A DNA stretch of 64,000 nucleotides from Inia geoffrensis (GCA_036417435.1 CM070905.1:19817592-19881591), one strand, 5' to 3'; positions 38,620 to 49,924 are shown, numbered from the stretch's first letter. Notes: generated by a model not told the origin, from the sequence alone. Numbers and translations are program-made.

Positions 38620-38705
38620 CTGATCACAGAGATGAGCAGCCCCGAGGGGTCTTTGCTTTTGCTGACTGTGCTTCTGTATTTCCCACCAGCTCCTTCTGCC
38701 GCCAT
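38620..38705 (-). CDS. EXOC4: EXOC4 coding exon 1 (start codon, residues 1-28 plus two bases of codon 29)
   Basis: On the minus strand the ATG at 38705-38703 begins the peptide [20 protein letters not shown] followed by SGLLISVI. This is the known N terminus of mammalian EXOC4; from memory, human has Ala rather than Gly at position 5. The exon ends ATCAG followed by the donor GTGAGG, leaving two bases (AG) that join the first G of exon 2 to form Arg29. The start is chosen by homology and by its good context CCAAGATGG. The ATG sits inside a YY1-type motif (CAAGATGGCGGC), common in housekeeping promoters. The N-terminal segment leads into the coiled-coil region that packs with other exocyst subunits. 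Other open frames across this exon are shadows. Confidence 0.96.
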
Positions 38706-38886
38706 CTTGGTACAAGGTGGAGAGCGGCTGAGCCAGAAGGAACAGAGGGTAAACTCTGTAATTGACCTCTGGAGAGTGCACCAATGGGAGAAGAGAAGTT
38801 CAGAGTCACGGAACTGGATAATCCAATTGCTAAAGGAAGGAGGCGGGACCGAAGCAGCAAGTTTCGAGGGCCGACGCGCGCTCTAA

Positions 38887-38905
38887 GCATTCTGGGTACT
38901 GTAGT
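38887..38905 (-). promoter_or_regulatory. ZNF143/Staf-like binding site (SBS2 type)
   Basis: On the minus strand the site reads ACTACAGTACCCAGAATGC, close to the known ZNF143/THAP11 promoter motif ACTACAATTCCCAGAATGC (two mismatches in the central part). It lies about 180-200 bp upstream of the EXOC4 start codon, the usual position for this motif in CpG-island promoters. An ETS-like GCGGAAG follows further upstream. Confidence 0.75.
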
Positions 38906-38950
38906 TTTCTTCCGCGTTTCCTGGGCGCGCAGAAAAACCGATCTAGTTGC

Positions 38951-40020
38951 GACTTGGTGAAATCTCCTAATGTCTTCATTTATATTTATTCTGATCGTGG
39001 GTTTTTTCCCAGTTTCCTTGTTTTTAGAATTTTACTACTTTTTAAATCAAATTTATCTGACATTGCCAAAGTGCGTATGTGGGGTGTGTATTTAAGTAGG
39101 GTCGGTGCTTGATGTCTATATACAAAGTTTTTACTTTAAACACAGGTGGTTAAGAAAAATCCAATAAAATGCGAAAATGAATAAACACAGAAATGCTTTT
39201 CTTTAGTATTCTCTAAAACTAAATGTTTATACATTCGTTTAATGCGTGAGTTCGTTTATTTTGACATTTCCAGATAATCCTAAAAAACATGCGAGCAGGA
39301 ACACACAAATGGATATTGATAAAGAAAAGATAGAAAAACTGAAAAGCAACACTGACCAGATTGCAGATTCCTTTTCTTCCCAAGCTAAATAAAATATAGT
39401 TGGTAATGATGCACAGTTGTGCTTTATTAATATTTTTACTGTTAAGTTTTCATATGTCCTGCGTTCAACTCTACAGGCTTAGTCACTAATTCAGCAGATG
39501 AACTAAAAAAACTATCAGAGTAAGAATAGAAAGTGCATAAATCGAGGAACAAGAAGAAAAATAAATATTGAAAAGGAGGGAAGGCAGTGAGTGATCTCCT
39601 TAGTAGAGGTAGAGATTAAAGAATTTCAGAGACGGATAGAAAGCAAACTCAGAGGTCCTGGAGTTACGAAATAGCAAGCACAGAGAATGTCCACTGCTTT
39701 GATTAGGCAGATATAAGCTGGTAGAGGTTCACAGTGATTTTTTTTTAAATAAGTTGGAAATATATATATATATTTTTTTCTTTTAGTGTTCCTTGCCTTT
39801 GGCCCAATAATTCCAGTTCTAGGGACTTTGATCCTAAAGAAACAGAGATACAGAAAAAATACTGAAAATTTTAAAACAGAAGTATTAAATAAATTATGGA
39901 ATGTCCACAAGAGGATAGATATATTATAACATACAGCCATTGGAAATCACAATTTTAGTGAGTTTTAATGAAGAGAAGATGTTCATGATGTAAGTGCAAA
40001 AAGCAGGCTATAAAATTAAA
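38951..40020. other. Intergenic DNA upstream of EXOC4, unassigned
   Basis: AT-rich, with short TA runs at about 39757-39772. No gene is seen on either strand, so there is no evidence for a divergent coding partner at the promoter. Confidence 0.5.
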
Positions 40021-40025
40021 GAACT

Positions 40026-40027
<2 letters not shown>

Positions 40028-40062
<35 letters not shown>

Positions 40063-40063
40063 G
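40028..40063. repeat. (TA)n(GA)n microsatellite
   Basis: A run of TA dinucleotides changes directly to about nine GA repeats. It lies just before a MIR fragment. Confidence 0.95.
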
Positions 40064-40098
40064 TAATTGGGCCTAGTGGCTAAGGATGCAGGCAGTAG
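40064..40098 (+). repeat. MIR 5' piece, left half of an interrupted element
   Basis: 'gcctagtggctaaggatgcagg' matches the MIR start. The rest of the MIR continues at 42692-42905 on the other side of an L1. Confidence 0.5.
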
Positions 40099-42691
40099 GG
40101 AAAAAAACACATGATCACCTCAGTTGATACAGAAAAAGCTTTTGACAGAATCCAACAACCTTTTCATGATGAAACACTCAGAAAACTAGAAATAGAAGGG
40201 AATTTATTCAATGTGATAAAGGATGTTTATTAAAAACCCACAGCTAATACTCAATGGTGAAAAACTGAAAGCTTTCCAGCTATGATCAGGTACAAGACAA
40301 TGATGTCCATTTTGCCACTTGTACTCAACAAAGTTCTGGAAATTCTAGCCAGAACAATTAGGCAAAAAAAAAGGAACGAAAGGCATTCAAATTAGAAAGG
40401 AAGAAGTAAAACCATCTCTATTTGTAGACAACATGGTTGTACATATGGAAATCCTAAAGAAATTTTTTAAAACTATTAGAGCTAATAAATGAATTCAGCA
40501 AGGTTGCAGGACACAATAGCAAGACAAAAATATCAATAGTGTTTTTAGACACTAGCAATAAACAATCCAAACAGGAAATTAACAAAACAATTCCATCTAC
40601 AATAGCATCAAAAAGGATAAAATATTTAGGAATAAATTTAACCAAGGAGGTGAAAGACTTATACATTGAAAACTACAAAACTTTACTGAAAGAAATTAAA
40701 GAAGACCTAAATAAATGGAAAGACATCCTGTGTTCATGGACTGGAAGACTTAATATCATTAAGATGTCAATACTCCCTAAAGCTATCTACAGATTCAATG
40801 CAATCCTTATGAAAATTTCAACGGTCTTTTTGCAGAATTAGAAAAACTGATCCTAAAATTTATATGGTATTGCAAGGAATCCCACATAGCCAAAACAATC
40901 TTGAAAAAAATAGCAAGTTTGGAGGACACAGACTTCTTGACTTCAGAACTTACCAAAAAACTACAGTAATCAAAAGTGTGGTACTTGCAAAAAGATAAGC
41001 ACATAGATAAATGGAATACAAAGTCCAGAAATAAACCCATACATCTATAATCAATGGACTTTCTACAAGGGTGCCAATATTATTCAATGGGAGAAGAATA
41101 GTCTCTCCAACAAACGATGTTGGAAAAGCTGGATATCCACATGCAAAAGAATGAAGTTGGACACTGTCTTAGTCCATCCACAGACTGGGTAGCCTGTAAA
41201 CAACAAAAATTTATTTCTCACAGTTCTGAATCTTAGGAAGTCCAAGATCAAGGTGTCATCATGGTTGTTTCATGGGGAATGCCCTCCTCCTAGTTCTTAG
41301 CCAGCACCTTCTCGTTGGGCCCTCACATGGTGGAAGAGGCTAGGGATCTCTGTGAGATGTCGTTTATGAGAAAACTAATCCCTAATCACCTCCAAAAGCC
41401 CCCACCTTCTAATACCATCACCGTTGAGGGTTAGGAGTCAACATATGAATTTGGGGAGTGGGGAGGATACCACCCATTCAGACCTTGAACCACACATAAA
41501 ATTTAACTCAAAATGCATCAAAGACCTAAATGTAAGAGATAAAACTCTTAGAAGAAAACATAGAGGGTAAACCCTTATGACCTTAGATTTGGCAGTGGAT
41601 TCTTATGTATGACACCAAAAGCATCAGCAACAAAAGGAAAAATAGATAAGCTGGAATTCATCAAAATTTGAAACTTTTGTGCATCAAAGAACACTATGAA
41701 GAAATTTTAAAAAGACAACCCACAGAATGTGAGAAAATATGTGCAAATCATATATGTGATAAGGGTCTTATATCCAACATATGGAAAGAATTCTTACAAC
41801 TCAAAAGCAAAAGACAAAAGCTCCAATTAAAAACTGGGCAACAGATGTGAACAGACATTTCTCCAAAGAAGATATATCAATACAAATGGCCAACAAACAC
41901 ATGAAAAGATGCTTAACAACAGGGAAATGCAAATCAAAATCACAGTGAGATACCACTTTACACCTACTAGTTTGGCTTTAATTTTTTTAAATGGGGAAAA
42001 AAATGTTGATTAAAAAAACCTTCAAACTTTGCTGGTGGGAATGTAAAATGATACATCAGCTGTGGAAAACGGTTTGGTGGTTCTTCAAAAAGTTAAACAT
42101 AAAATTACCATATGACCCAGCAATTCCACTCATAGGTATATATCAAAAAGAATTGAAAACAGGTGCTCAAAAAAATACTTGTACAAAAACATTCATAGCA
42201 ACATTGTTCATAATAGCAAAAAGGCGGAAACAACTCAAATGTCCATCAATAGATGAATGTGGTATAATATGTGGTATATGACTAAGGTATAAACAAAATG
42301 TGACATATCCATCCAATGGAATATCCTTCATCTATAAATGGGAATGAAATACTGATGCATGCTACATCATTAATGAAACGTGAAAACATTATACTAAATG
42401 AAAGAAGCCAGACACAAAGGGCCACACAGCATATGATTCTGTTTACACGAAATATCTGGACTAGGTGAATTCATACAGACAGAAAGCAGATGAGTGATTC
42501 CCAGGGTTTGGTGTGACGTGAGGGTAGAGAATGGCTGCTTTATAGACACAGGGTTCCTTTGGAGATGATGAAAATGTTCTGGAACTTAATAATGGTGATG
42601 GTTGTACAATTTTGTGAATACTAAAGGGCACTGAATGATACGCTTTAAAATGATTAATTCCTATGTTATGTGTATTTTACCACAATAAGAA
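40099..42691 (+). mobile_element. L1 fragment, ORF2 3' half and 3' UTR, interrupted by a MaLR LTR
   Basis: Sense L1 starts in the reverse transcriptase region ('gataaaggatgtttattaaaa', 'aatactcaatggtgaaaaactg'). It runs through the ORF2 C-terminal part; the frame at 40539-40841 retains [20 protein letters not shown]. It ends 'gtgtattttaccacaataag' near 42690. It is an old L1M-type with stops and frameshifts. A MaLR LTR splits it at about 41167-41502. Possible target duplications taaggatgcaggcag / taagaatgtagg lie at the two ends. Confidence 0.85.
41167..41502 (-). mobile_element. MaLR LTR (MLT1/MST type) nested in L1
   Basis: In antisense it reads tgtcttagtcca, 'cagactgggtagcctgtaaac', 'ttatttctcacagttctgaa', 'cctcacatggtggaagagg', 'ctaataccatcaccgttg' and 'caacatatgaatttgggg', the full MaLR landmark series. 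The L1 reads across it from 'gaatgaagttggac' to 'aaatttaactcaaaatgcatc'. Confidence 0.88.
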
Positions 42692-42905
42692 AATTAAGAA
42701 TGTAGGTTATGCAGTAGACTGGCTAGATTCAATCCCAGCTCTCCACTTGCTTGCTAGGTTACCTTAGGCAAGTTTCATAATCTTCCTGTGCCTCAGCTTC
42801 CTTATCTGTAAAGCAGATGAGGATACTACTTCCCTTAGAGTGTTACAGTGAGACTGTGTGAGGTATACATGACCAGCACTTTGTAAATATCAGCTGTTGT
42901 TACTA
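42692..42905 (+). repeat. MIR SINE, right half of an interrupted element
   Basis: 'gattcaatcccagctctcca', then 'taccttaggcaagtttc', 'tgtgcctcagcttccttatc' and 'tgttacagtgagactgtgtg' follow MIR order. Confidence 0.85.
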
Positions 42906-44380
42906 AAGTATGGTACTAATTTTGTTTAAAATACATCTCTGGGTATTATGAAGTTGTTCTGAGGAGCAAGCAAAAGATAATTTTTCATTTTATTTTTTTA
43001 AACACTTCACTGTGTTTTCCAAATTTTCTCTGAATAGGTGTTGCTTTTATAAACAGAAAATTTTTTAAAGAACTTTGTTTTTAAAAAGCAAGAATTGGAT
43101 AAGCATCAAAAATGATGGGCTACTTTAATTACACACTGGAAATGCAATTACATGATAATTAAATCAACACACCCCAATTAAACCTTCATTCAATAAATTG
43201 TTTTCTCTTCTCTGTTCCACTTCCTTCACATCCCACCTCAGGAAATCTTTGTACCATTGTACCTTTCATCTTCAGGTGACAACCATAGCCTTTCACATTG
43301 CTTCTATTCTAGATGACCTTCTAAACTAATTCCAAACTTGCACTAAACTGTGAACAATGGGGAAAACACAATTAGGAGAAGGCATAGTGGGTCTGCTTGT
43401 TTGAAACCTTCAGCCTTCAATGCAGACTCCCAAACTCACCGGGCTACTTGGAACCAGCTAAGGTTTATGAACATCTAATGCATTGATGATAGACTGCTCT
43501 GTGTGGAGGGGCTGACATGCTATACAGGGAAAGAAAAGAAAAGGAAATGACCATAAACCACAGCATCAATGCCCAAAGAATAAGAGCATAAATGCTTCAG
43601 ATTTTTCAGTGGGAAATAAGCAAGGAAGGTTAGGATGCTATAGCAGTCTTCATGGAATAGATGGGTTATAAGTCAGCTGGACCAACAACAAAAAAAAAAG
43701 TACAGACTTAAAGCATCTGAGGAGGAGGAGAAGAGCCTTCTCTAACAGGTTAAGGAGCAAAGTGAAAACATGCATCCTATGATAAGGGAATAATTTGACT
43801 AAAGTAAAGAACTCATGGAGAAAAAGTGGAGTTATGGGTAAAGAGACACACGGACAGGCATCGGATATGTTTGTGCAGTGAGGGTGAGAAGCAGTGTATG
43901 TTCAGGTCTTATTTTATGCTGTCTATTATACTGTAAACCAGGGCAGACTGTTTCTTATTATTATATTTGTAAATATACCCAGGGGCTCTTAAAGCCACAG
44001 GAACATGCAATTAAATCAAAATGCTTTGACCTCTTTGGATGAGAGGCTCTATATAAATCCAAGGTATTGATATTCTTATTATTGTGGATAAATGAAATGT
44101 GTGAGTGAGGCTAGCTCAGCAGCAGAATGGCTTCCCTGAGATTCATAAAAAAAATAATGCCAGGCTTGGGTGTCTGTAGGACACCCAGCACAGATCCAGG
44201 GGATTTTAAAAAGAGTGTCTCATAATATAAGCCATGTGGACAGAATTCTAAAAAGGAAGTATTTCATGCCCCCAACAACATTGCCTGCTCACCCAAGATA
44301 TAAAAATCTGCTTTAGGCATGGCTGAGTAAATCAAGGCACAGCACACAGATTATAAACTGAAGGCAAAATTCAATGATGC
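42906..44380. other. Unassigned intergenic sequence
   Basis: I see no gene or named repeat. A stretch at 43900-44090 is weakly MIR-like but not assignable. Confidence 0.45.
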
Positions 44381-44381
44381 T

Positions 44382-44711
44382 GGACTTCCCTGGTGGCACA
44401 GTGGTTAAGAATCCACCTGCCAATGCAGGGGACACGGGTTCGAGCCCTGGTCCGGGAAGATCCCACACGCTGCGGAGCAACTAAGCCCATGAGCCACAAC
44501 AACTGAGCCTGTGCTCTAGAGCCCACAAGTCACAACTACTGAGCCCACCTGCCACAACTACTAAAGCCCATGCACCTAGAGCCTGTGTTGAGCATCACGA
44601 GAAGCACACACACCACAACAAAGAGTAGCCCCTGCTCACCACAACTAGAGAAAAGCCTGCGCGCAGCAACAAAGACCCAACGCAGCCAAAAATTAATTAA
44701 TTTTTTTAAAA
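44382..44711 (+). mobile_element. Long CHR-type tRNA-derived SINE
   Basis: Forward long form, ggacttccctggtggcaca to aattaattaattttttt. The duplication tcaatgatg lies at 44371-44379 and 44712-44720. Confidence 0.94.
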
Positions 44712-44720
44712 GTCAATGAT

Positions 44721-45311
44721 GAATCATGGAAAAAGGAACTGTTTTATTTATACAGGATTTGAATTTTATATCAGCTTTTTCAATTACTTTGGTTCAAATA
44801 AATATAAGCTTAGATTAACCTATACACACATTGTGTTCTATTTGAAGGGAAATATTATAAGTAGATTACAATAGGCTGTATCTCTCACTGGTTGATTTTG
44901 TTTTCCGTATTCTCGGTAACATGGTTCAGCCTATGCTGTCTGATCGGGGAATTGTGACCAAATCTTCAAGTTCATTTGAGTTTCTGACTGTTTTAGGAGG
45001 TTGGCCCCAAATAGTGTTTTCAACAATAAAGGACAACTTTGTAGAAAGGGGAGTGTCCTTTGTTTCTGTGGAATACAGCCTGATGGCTTGTAGTTAAAGC
45101 AGCAACTGTCCCCAGCTTCTCTCCCAGATTCCATCGATCAACAAACACCAAATGCATAGGATGTTCCAGGCACCATGTGTAGCCAAATACCTTTGGCTGG
45201 GTGTCCCCACCCAGACTTCCAAACAACACCTCCAACTGAACCCACTTCTCCTACCCCTTTCTATCCTCATTGGCTTCTTCCTCTGTGTTTCCTGTTTCAA
45301 TAAATGGCTCA
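44721..45311. other. Unassigned intergenic sequence
   Basis: A GC-balanced block at 44930-45310 ends with 'tttcaataaatgg', which could be a polyadenylation signal, immediately before an L1. No protein family is recognised in any frame. Confidence 0.35.
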
Positions 45312-46290
45312 AAAATCTATTGACTGAAAAGACAGCCTCCAGAATGGGAAAAAAATATTTGCAAATCCTATATATCTGATAAGAATTTAGTATCCAGAAA
45401 ACATAAAAAACTTTTACAACTCAGCAACAAAAAGACAATCCAGTGTTTTTAACAAGCAAAATTTCTGAATACACATTTCTCCAAAGGAGATGTACAAATG
45501 GCCAACACACATGTGAAAAGATGCTCAACACCATTAGTCATTAAGGAAATGCAAATCAAAGCCACCATGAAATATCACTTCACACCCACTAGGATGGCCA
45601 TAATTTAAAATTTTTTGAAAAAAGAAAATAAGTGTTGGCAAGTCTGTGGAGAAATGGAACTAGTACATTACCTATGAGAATATAAAATAGTGCAGCTGCT
45701 TGGAAAACAGTTTTGTGGTTCTTCCAAAATGTAAACATAAAATTCAACATGACCCAGCAATTCTACTCCTAGGTACCTATGCAAAAAGAACTGAAAACAA
45801 GTGTTCAAATAAAAACTTGTACACAAATATTCATAGCAGTACTATTCACAATATCCAAAAAGTGGAAACAACCTTAATGTTCATCAGTGGACACATGGAT
45901 AAACCAAAGGTGGTATATCCACATACAATGGAATATTATTCATCCATAACAAGAAATGAAGTACTGATAGATTCTACAACCTGGATGAATCTCAAAAATA
46001 TTATGCTAAGTGAAAGGAGCCAGACAAAAGGTCACATATGTCTGATTTCTTTTATATGAAGTATCCAGAAGAGGTAAATCCAAAGAGAGAGAAGATAGAT
46101 TAGTGGATGTCAGGAGCCAGGAAGCAAGGGAACATGAGGCGTGACTGCTACAGGTACAGGATTTCCTTTGGAGTTGATGAAAGTTCTGGACCTAGAGAGT
46201 GTTGCATACCACATGCATGTATTAAATGGCACCAAACTGTACACGTTTAAATGGTTAATTCAATATTACAAATTTTACCCAAAAAATATA
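45312..46290 (+). mobile_element. Old L1 3' end (ORF2 C-terminal region and 3' UTR)
   Basis: L1 landmarks 'acaatccagtg', 'agatgctcaacaccattag', 'aaatgcaaatcaaagcc' and 'acccagcaattctactcc' are in order. The frame at 45700-46059 retains MEYYSSITRNEV, the L1 3' UTR-derived signature. No intact ORF2. Confidence 0.88.
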
Positions 46291-46715
46291 TCTACCTATA
46301 CACGTGTATGTATATGGCGTTTGTAGCCTTTGCTGACGTGAAGCAGTTCTGTGAGGTTTGCTTATCAACTAATGACTTAGTGATCAAACTTTGCACTATG
46401 GATTAAAGACAATTTTATTATACATTATATCAAATCTACCATTGTATGAGTAAGTAGAAATTAAGACTTTATGTAGTTTATATATGCTGTAGTATTTCTT
46501 CTAATAAATCTCTCCTATAAACAAACAAACAAAAAAGGCAGGAATCTGAACCTTTTACTCCTGCCTTAAAAATCTCCAAGGACTGCCACCGCCCAAAGCA
46601 TCCTTTTTCACATTGTTTACTAGAGAGCCGGCTCCAAGTTATCTTTCCAGCTTGCTTATCAGTCACTCCCCATTATACCCTACTCTCTACACATGTCCCA
46701 AATATTCTAGGTATT

Positions 46716-46947
46716 CTTTTTTTGGCTGCATTGGGTCTTCGCTGCTGCGTGAGGGCTTTCTCTAGTTGCAGCCATTAGGGGCTACTATTGTTGCGGAGCA
46801 CGGGCTCTAGGTGCGCGGGCTTCAGCAGTTGTGGCTCGCGGGCTTAGTTGCTCCGTGGCATGTGGGATCTTCCCAGACCAGGGATCAAACCCGTGTCCCC
46901 CGCACTGGCAGGTGGATTCTTAACCACTGCCTCACCAGGGAAGTCCC
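46716..46947 (-). mobile_element. CHR-type SINE, internally shortened
   Basis: A reverse copy with 'ggctgcattgggtcttcgct' at the tail side and the head ccaccagggaagtccc. It lacks about 100 bp of the long-form body. It has a weak duplication gtattct on both sides. Confidence 0.92.
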
Positions 46948-47164
46948 ACACCACGTATTCTTATATTTCCCTTTTTCCTACCTACTTTTGCTCAACATAA
47001 AATGTCTCTGAGCCTAGATACCACACCTGTTAAAATGTGGTTACCTAGCTTCAGGTTTGTTGAGATACTCAAAGATAATAAGATATGTTTGTAGGACACT
47101 CAGCATATGGTTGTTTTTAAGAAAAAATGTTTTTCAATTCACCTGGTCAAAATTCTGCTTTCCT

Positions 47165-47380
47165 TTTTTTTTTAAATTATTTTATTTGCGGTACGCTGGC
47201 CTCTCAGAGATGTGGCCTCTCGCGCCGCGGAGCACAGGCTCCGGACGCGCAGCCTCAGCGGCCATAGCTCAACGGGCCCAGCCACTCCGTGACATGTGGG
47301 ATCTTTCCAGACCGGGGCACGAACCAGTGTCCCCGGCATCGGCAGGCGGACCCTCAACCACTGCGCCACCAGAGAATCCC
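47165..47380 (-). mobile_element. Short CHR-type tRNA-derived SINE
   Basis: A reverse short form runs from a T-rich tail (ttttttttttaaattatttta) to the head ccaccagagaatccc, with head mutations. CpGs are partly retained. Confidence 0.94.
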
Positions 47381-47410
47381 AAACTCTGTTCCCCTTTTAA
47401 TGCCAAAGTT

Positions 47411-48016
47411 TGTTGTCGAAATTCAGCCTCGGTACACGGGTGCTGGTTTAAATCTCCGAGACAGAGTTTTGGGTGAAGTAAAAGAAATAGCTGTATTGCT
47501 TTGCCAGGCAAGTTGCGGGGGTGGGCACAGCTGGCTAAGGCCCTCAAGACTGCATCTCCCACCCTGGAGTGGGTAGTGAGGAGCCTTACAGTGTTCAAGG
47601 AGCAGGGCGTGATCAGCTCGGGGGCATTCTTCTGATTGGTCAGTGGTGAGGTAATTGGAAGGCAACATCATCAACCTTCTGGTTCCAACCAGTCTGGAGG
47701 TCTGTGCGCGCGTGGGCAGCATACAGTTAATTTCTCCCACCTGGGGAGGGTTTCAGTATCTGCAAAACAGCTCAAAGGATATGGCTCAGACTATTATCTA
47801 TAGTGCTTGAGGAAGAACTAAAGGTCCGTGACTTTGTTTAATGGCTAAAGCATTATTATTTTGTCTTGCTTGACTGTTTTCCTTTTTTTCTATATTTTCT
47901 CGTTTCTCTGATTAAATTTATTCTTTGACTGAAGTTTTTCTACAGACAAAAGGCAGGCAGAGGATGTGGGTGGGTTTCTATTCTGGGAGGACCTCGACAG
48001 TCCTTCTCGGTTACAA
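47411..48016 (+). mobile_element. Probable solo endogenous-retrovirus LTR, unclassified
   Basis: This roughly 600-bp block starts TGTTGTCGAAATTC and ends CGGTTACA, giving TGT...ACA termini. It contains a promoter-like GC-rich middle and an ATTAAA signal in 'ctgattaaatttattcttt' about 100 bp before its end, as in an LTR U3-R-U5. I cannot name the family and see no clear target duplication. No retroviral genes adjoin it. Confidence 0.45.
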
Positions 48017-48019
48017 GGT

Positions 48020-48716
48020 GATTAGCTCACCTGAGCACTTAGGCATGGCACACGTGCACAACACAGATCCCTTAATTCTTGGTTAGTAGCAATTATGACA
48101 AGAGAATATGATAGTTATGCAGAATGTGTTTGTTTCCTTTAGTCTTGTTTGCAAGAGAGTGCAAAAACACTGTTAAATTCATTTTTACACACTCAGTTTT
48201 TCCACAGAGCAGTGGCTCAGTATTTGTTGAAACATCCTCTCTACCATAATATATAATGAGGCTGAGACTGAATCTTCCAAAAATACTTGATTTTTAAGGG
48301 AAATTACACCAGAGAGGCTGGTAAAAGTCACCACAGTCATCAAACTAATAACAAGTGATTTAAACACAGTATTTCCTTTAGCAATTTTCAAAAGATGTCA
48401 CCATTTAGTTGAATTAATTCAAACAAGTTACCTTTTGGGAACAATAACAAAAATAGAAACATTTTTGATAGATTTATAGATTATAATCTCATCTTAATAT
48501 ATAAAATCAGAAGGAGCATTAAAACAATCAACAATATGATGTCATATCTGAAATTTTTCATACTGTCTGGAGTAAAAACCTCTAATGTGTTGTTTATATT
48601 TTTCACATATATAAGTAAAACTGTAGATAATACAAAACTCCATGTGCTTGTTATGTAAAAATGCTTAGAGATGTTGATTGTAGAATGAAACAAATATCCA
48701 AAATAACAAAGCATTT
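48020..48716. other. Unassigned intergenic sequence
   Basis: AT-rich, nothing recognised. Confidence 0.45.
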
Positions 48717-48729
48717 GAATTTTTATTTT

Positions 48730-48932
48730 ATTTTTTTCTTGCGTTATGCGGGCCTCTCACTGTTGTGGCCTCTCCCATTGCGGAGCACAGGCTCCGGACG
48801 CTCAGGCTCAGCGGCCATGGCTCACGGGCCCAGCCGCTCCGCGGCATATGGGATCTTCCCGAACCGGGGAACGAACCCGTGTCCCCTGCATCGGCAGGCG
48901 GACTCTCAAGCACTGCGCCAGCGGGGAAGCCC
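48730..48932 (-). mobile_element. Short CHR-type tRNA-derived SINE, near consensus
   Basis: A reverse short form with high CpG retention (gcgttatgcgggcc, gctccgcggcatatggg, gaacgaacccgtg). The duplication tgaatttttattt lies at 48717-48729 and 48933-48945. Confidence 0.95.
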
Positions 48933-49067
48933 TGAATTTTTATTTAATTAGTTATTTGATGCTAATTTTTGTCCTTAATTGGCTCATCAGTGATTTAGAA
49001 AACAAAACAAAACAAACTTGTACCAATCAGTTATACAGTGGCATTGTCCATTCCAAGATTTCAAGTA

Positions 49068-49490
49068 CAGGTTTCCCCCACTATCCAAAATTAGAGCGTT
49101 CCTACGAAACCTTTTGTAAGCTAAAATGACCTCAAGGGAAGAAGCAATTACCTTCAGACTGATCTTGGTAAGGGATGCACAAAATAAATCTAGATAAAGC
49201 ACAGATGCACACAGACAGTTCAAAGCTAAGGCAGCTTCATGCTGAGATGTTGAGTGTAATTCCCAGGGAAGGAGCTTGGCAGGACCATTCTCCCTGCGCT
49301 GGGTATGTGCTGCCTCTGTAACGGACTTGCTGCAGAAGGAACGCAGAACGCGATTTTTGCTTTTCACTTCTTCTTTGTCAAAGTGAAAATCATCTTCGAA
49401 TTTCTCAGATGCCGAAAACAGGTACCGATGTAGGTCTTTAATAAAAAAGAAGGGGTATAAAGCAAACTTTCGAAGAACAGGGGACACCTG
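49068..49490. mobile_element. Tigger/pogo-like non-autonomous DNA transposon
   Basis: A 423-bp element has imperfect terminal inverted repeats. The left end is CAGGTTTCCCCCACTATCC. The right end, read in reverse, is CAGGTGTCCCCTGTTCTTCG. TA duplications flank it at 49066-49067 and 49491-49492, as expected for Tc1/mariner/pogo. Inverted similarity continues inward (cgaaaccttttgtaagc versus cgaaagtttgctttat). No transposase is recognised. The minus strand across it is open, within a larger 205-codon frame. Confidence 0.8.
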
Positions 49491-49924
49491 TATTAATGTG
49501 TCAAGAAATTCAATCACCCTGAAATCACACTTCCTTTTGCAATGGCTTCTGGCTGCTACAACAGCATGACCATCTTCAGCTCTTCTAAGAGGATCTTCAA
49601 CCATCCACAGAGATCATTTTATTTGTTATGACAATGCCCTTTGATACCCAGAGACTGGAAGGTATTACATGGGAACCTGATTCACAGATGGGATTATTAT
49701 TCTGTATGGATTAAACATCTATTGAACAGAGATGATCGAGCCGAATTGGTTCAGCTGATAAGAGAGAAACAGCAACCTACATGGTATAATTTGATTAGCT
49801 CTCCCAAACTAACTTGCCTCTATTAGTACTGTTTCATAAAAAAACCCTTGCGAAAAAAACCAATGTGTGTATGGAGAGAAGGGTAACACATTAAGACTTA
49901 TTTATGTTTTATGCATATATTTTT

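Larger units (their letters stand above)
1..38760 (-). other. EXOC4: EXOC4 gene, 5' portion (promoter-proximal end through part of intron 3)
   Basis: Three minus-strand exons encode consecutive pieces of the exocyst subunit EXOC4/SEC8. All have canonical AG/GT borders and joining phases. Coding blocks are 86, 190 and 195 bp and give residues 1-157 of a protein that is about 970 residues long in mammals. Intron 1 is about 20.2 kb, intron 2 about 11.1 kb, and at least 6.9 kb of intron 3 is present. EXOC4 is part of the octameric exocyst that tethers secretory vesicles to the plasma membrane before SNARE fusion. The 5' boundary is approximate because the transcription start cannot be read from sequence alone. 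The gene continues beyond the left edge. Confidence 0.95.
38390..38950 (-). promoter_or_regulatory. EXOC4: EXOC4 CpG-rich promoter region
   Basis: GC- and CpG-rich sequence surrounds exon 1, in contrast to the AT-rich flanks. No TATA box is evident at a plausible distance. Visible motifs are a YY1-type site at the start codon (GCCGCCATCTTGG on the plus strand, 38700-38712), CCAAT boxes at 38781-38785 and 38823-38827, and a GC box GGCGGG at 38842-38847. An ETS-like CTTCCGC lies at 38909-38915 and a ZNF143-like element at 38887-38905. This is a typical housekeeping promoter, expected for a ubiquitous trafficking gene. Transcription probably starts between about 38720 and 38780; that is inference. 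Confidence 0.8.

Noticed and set aside
38533..38890. Longer open frames overlapping EXOC4 exon 1 on both strands (83-88 codons)
   Set aside because: They are out of frame with EXOC4 or on the opposite strand and are explained by the low stop density of the CpG-rich promoter.
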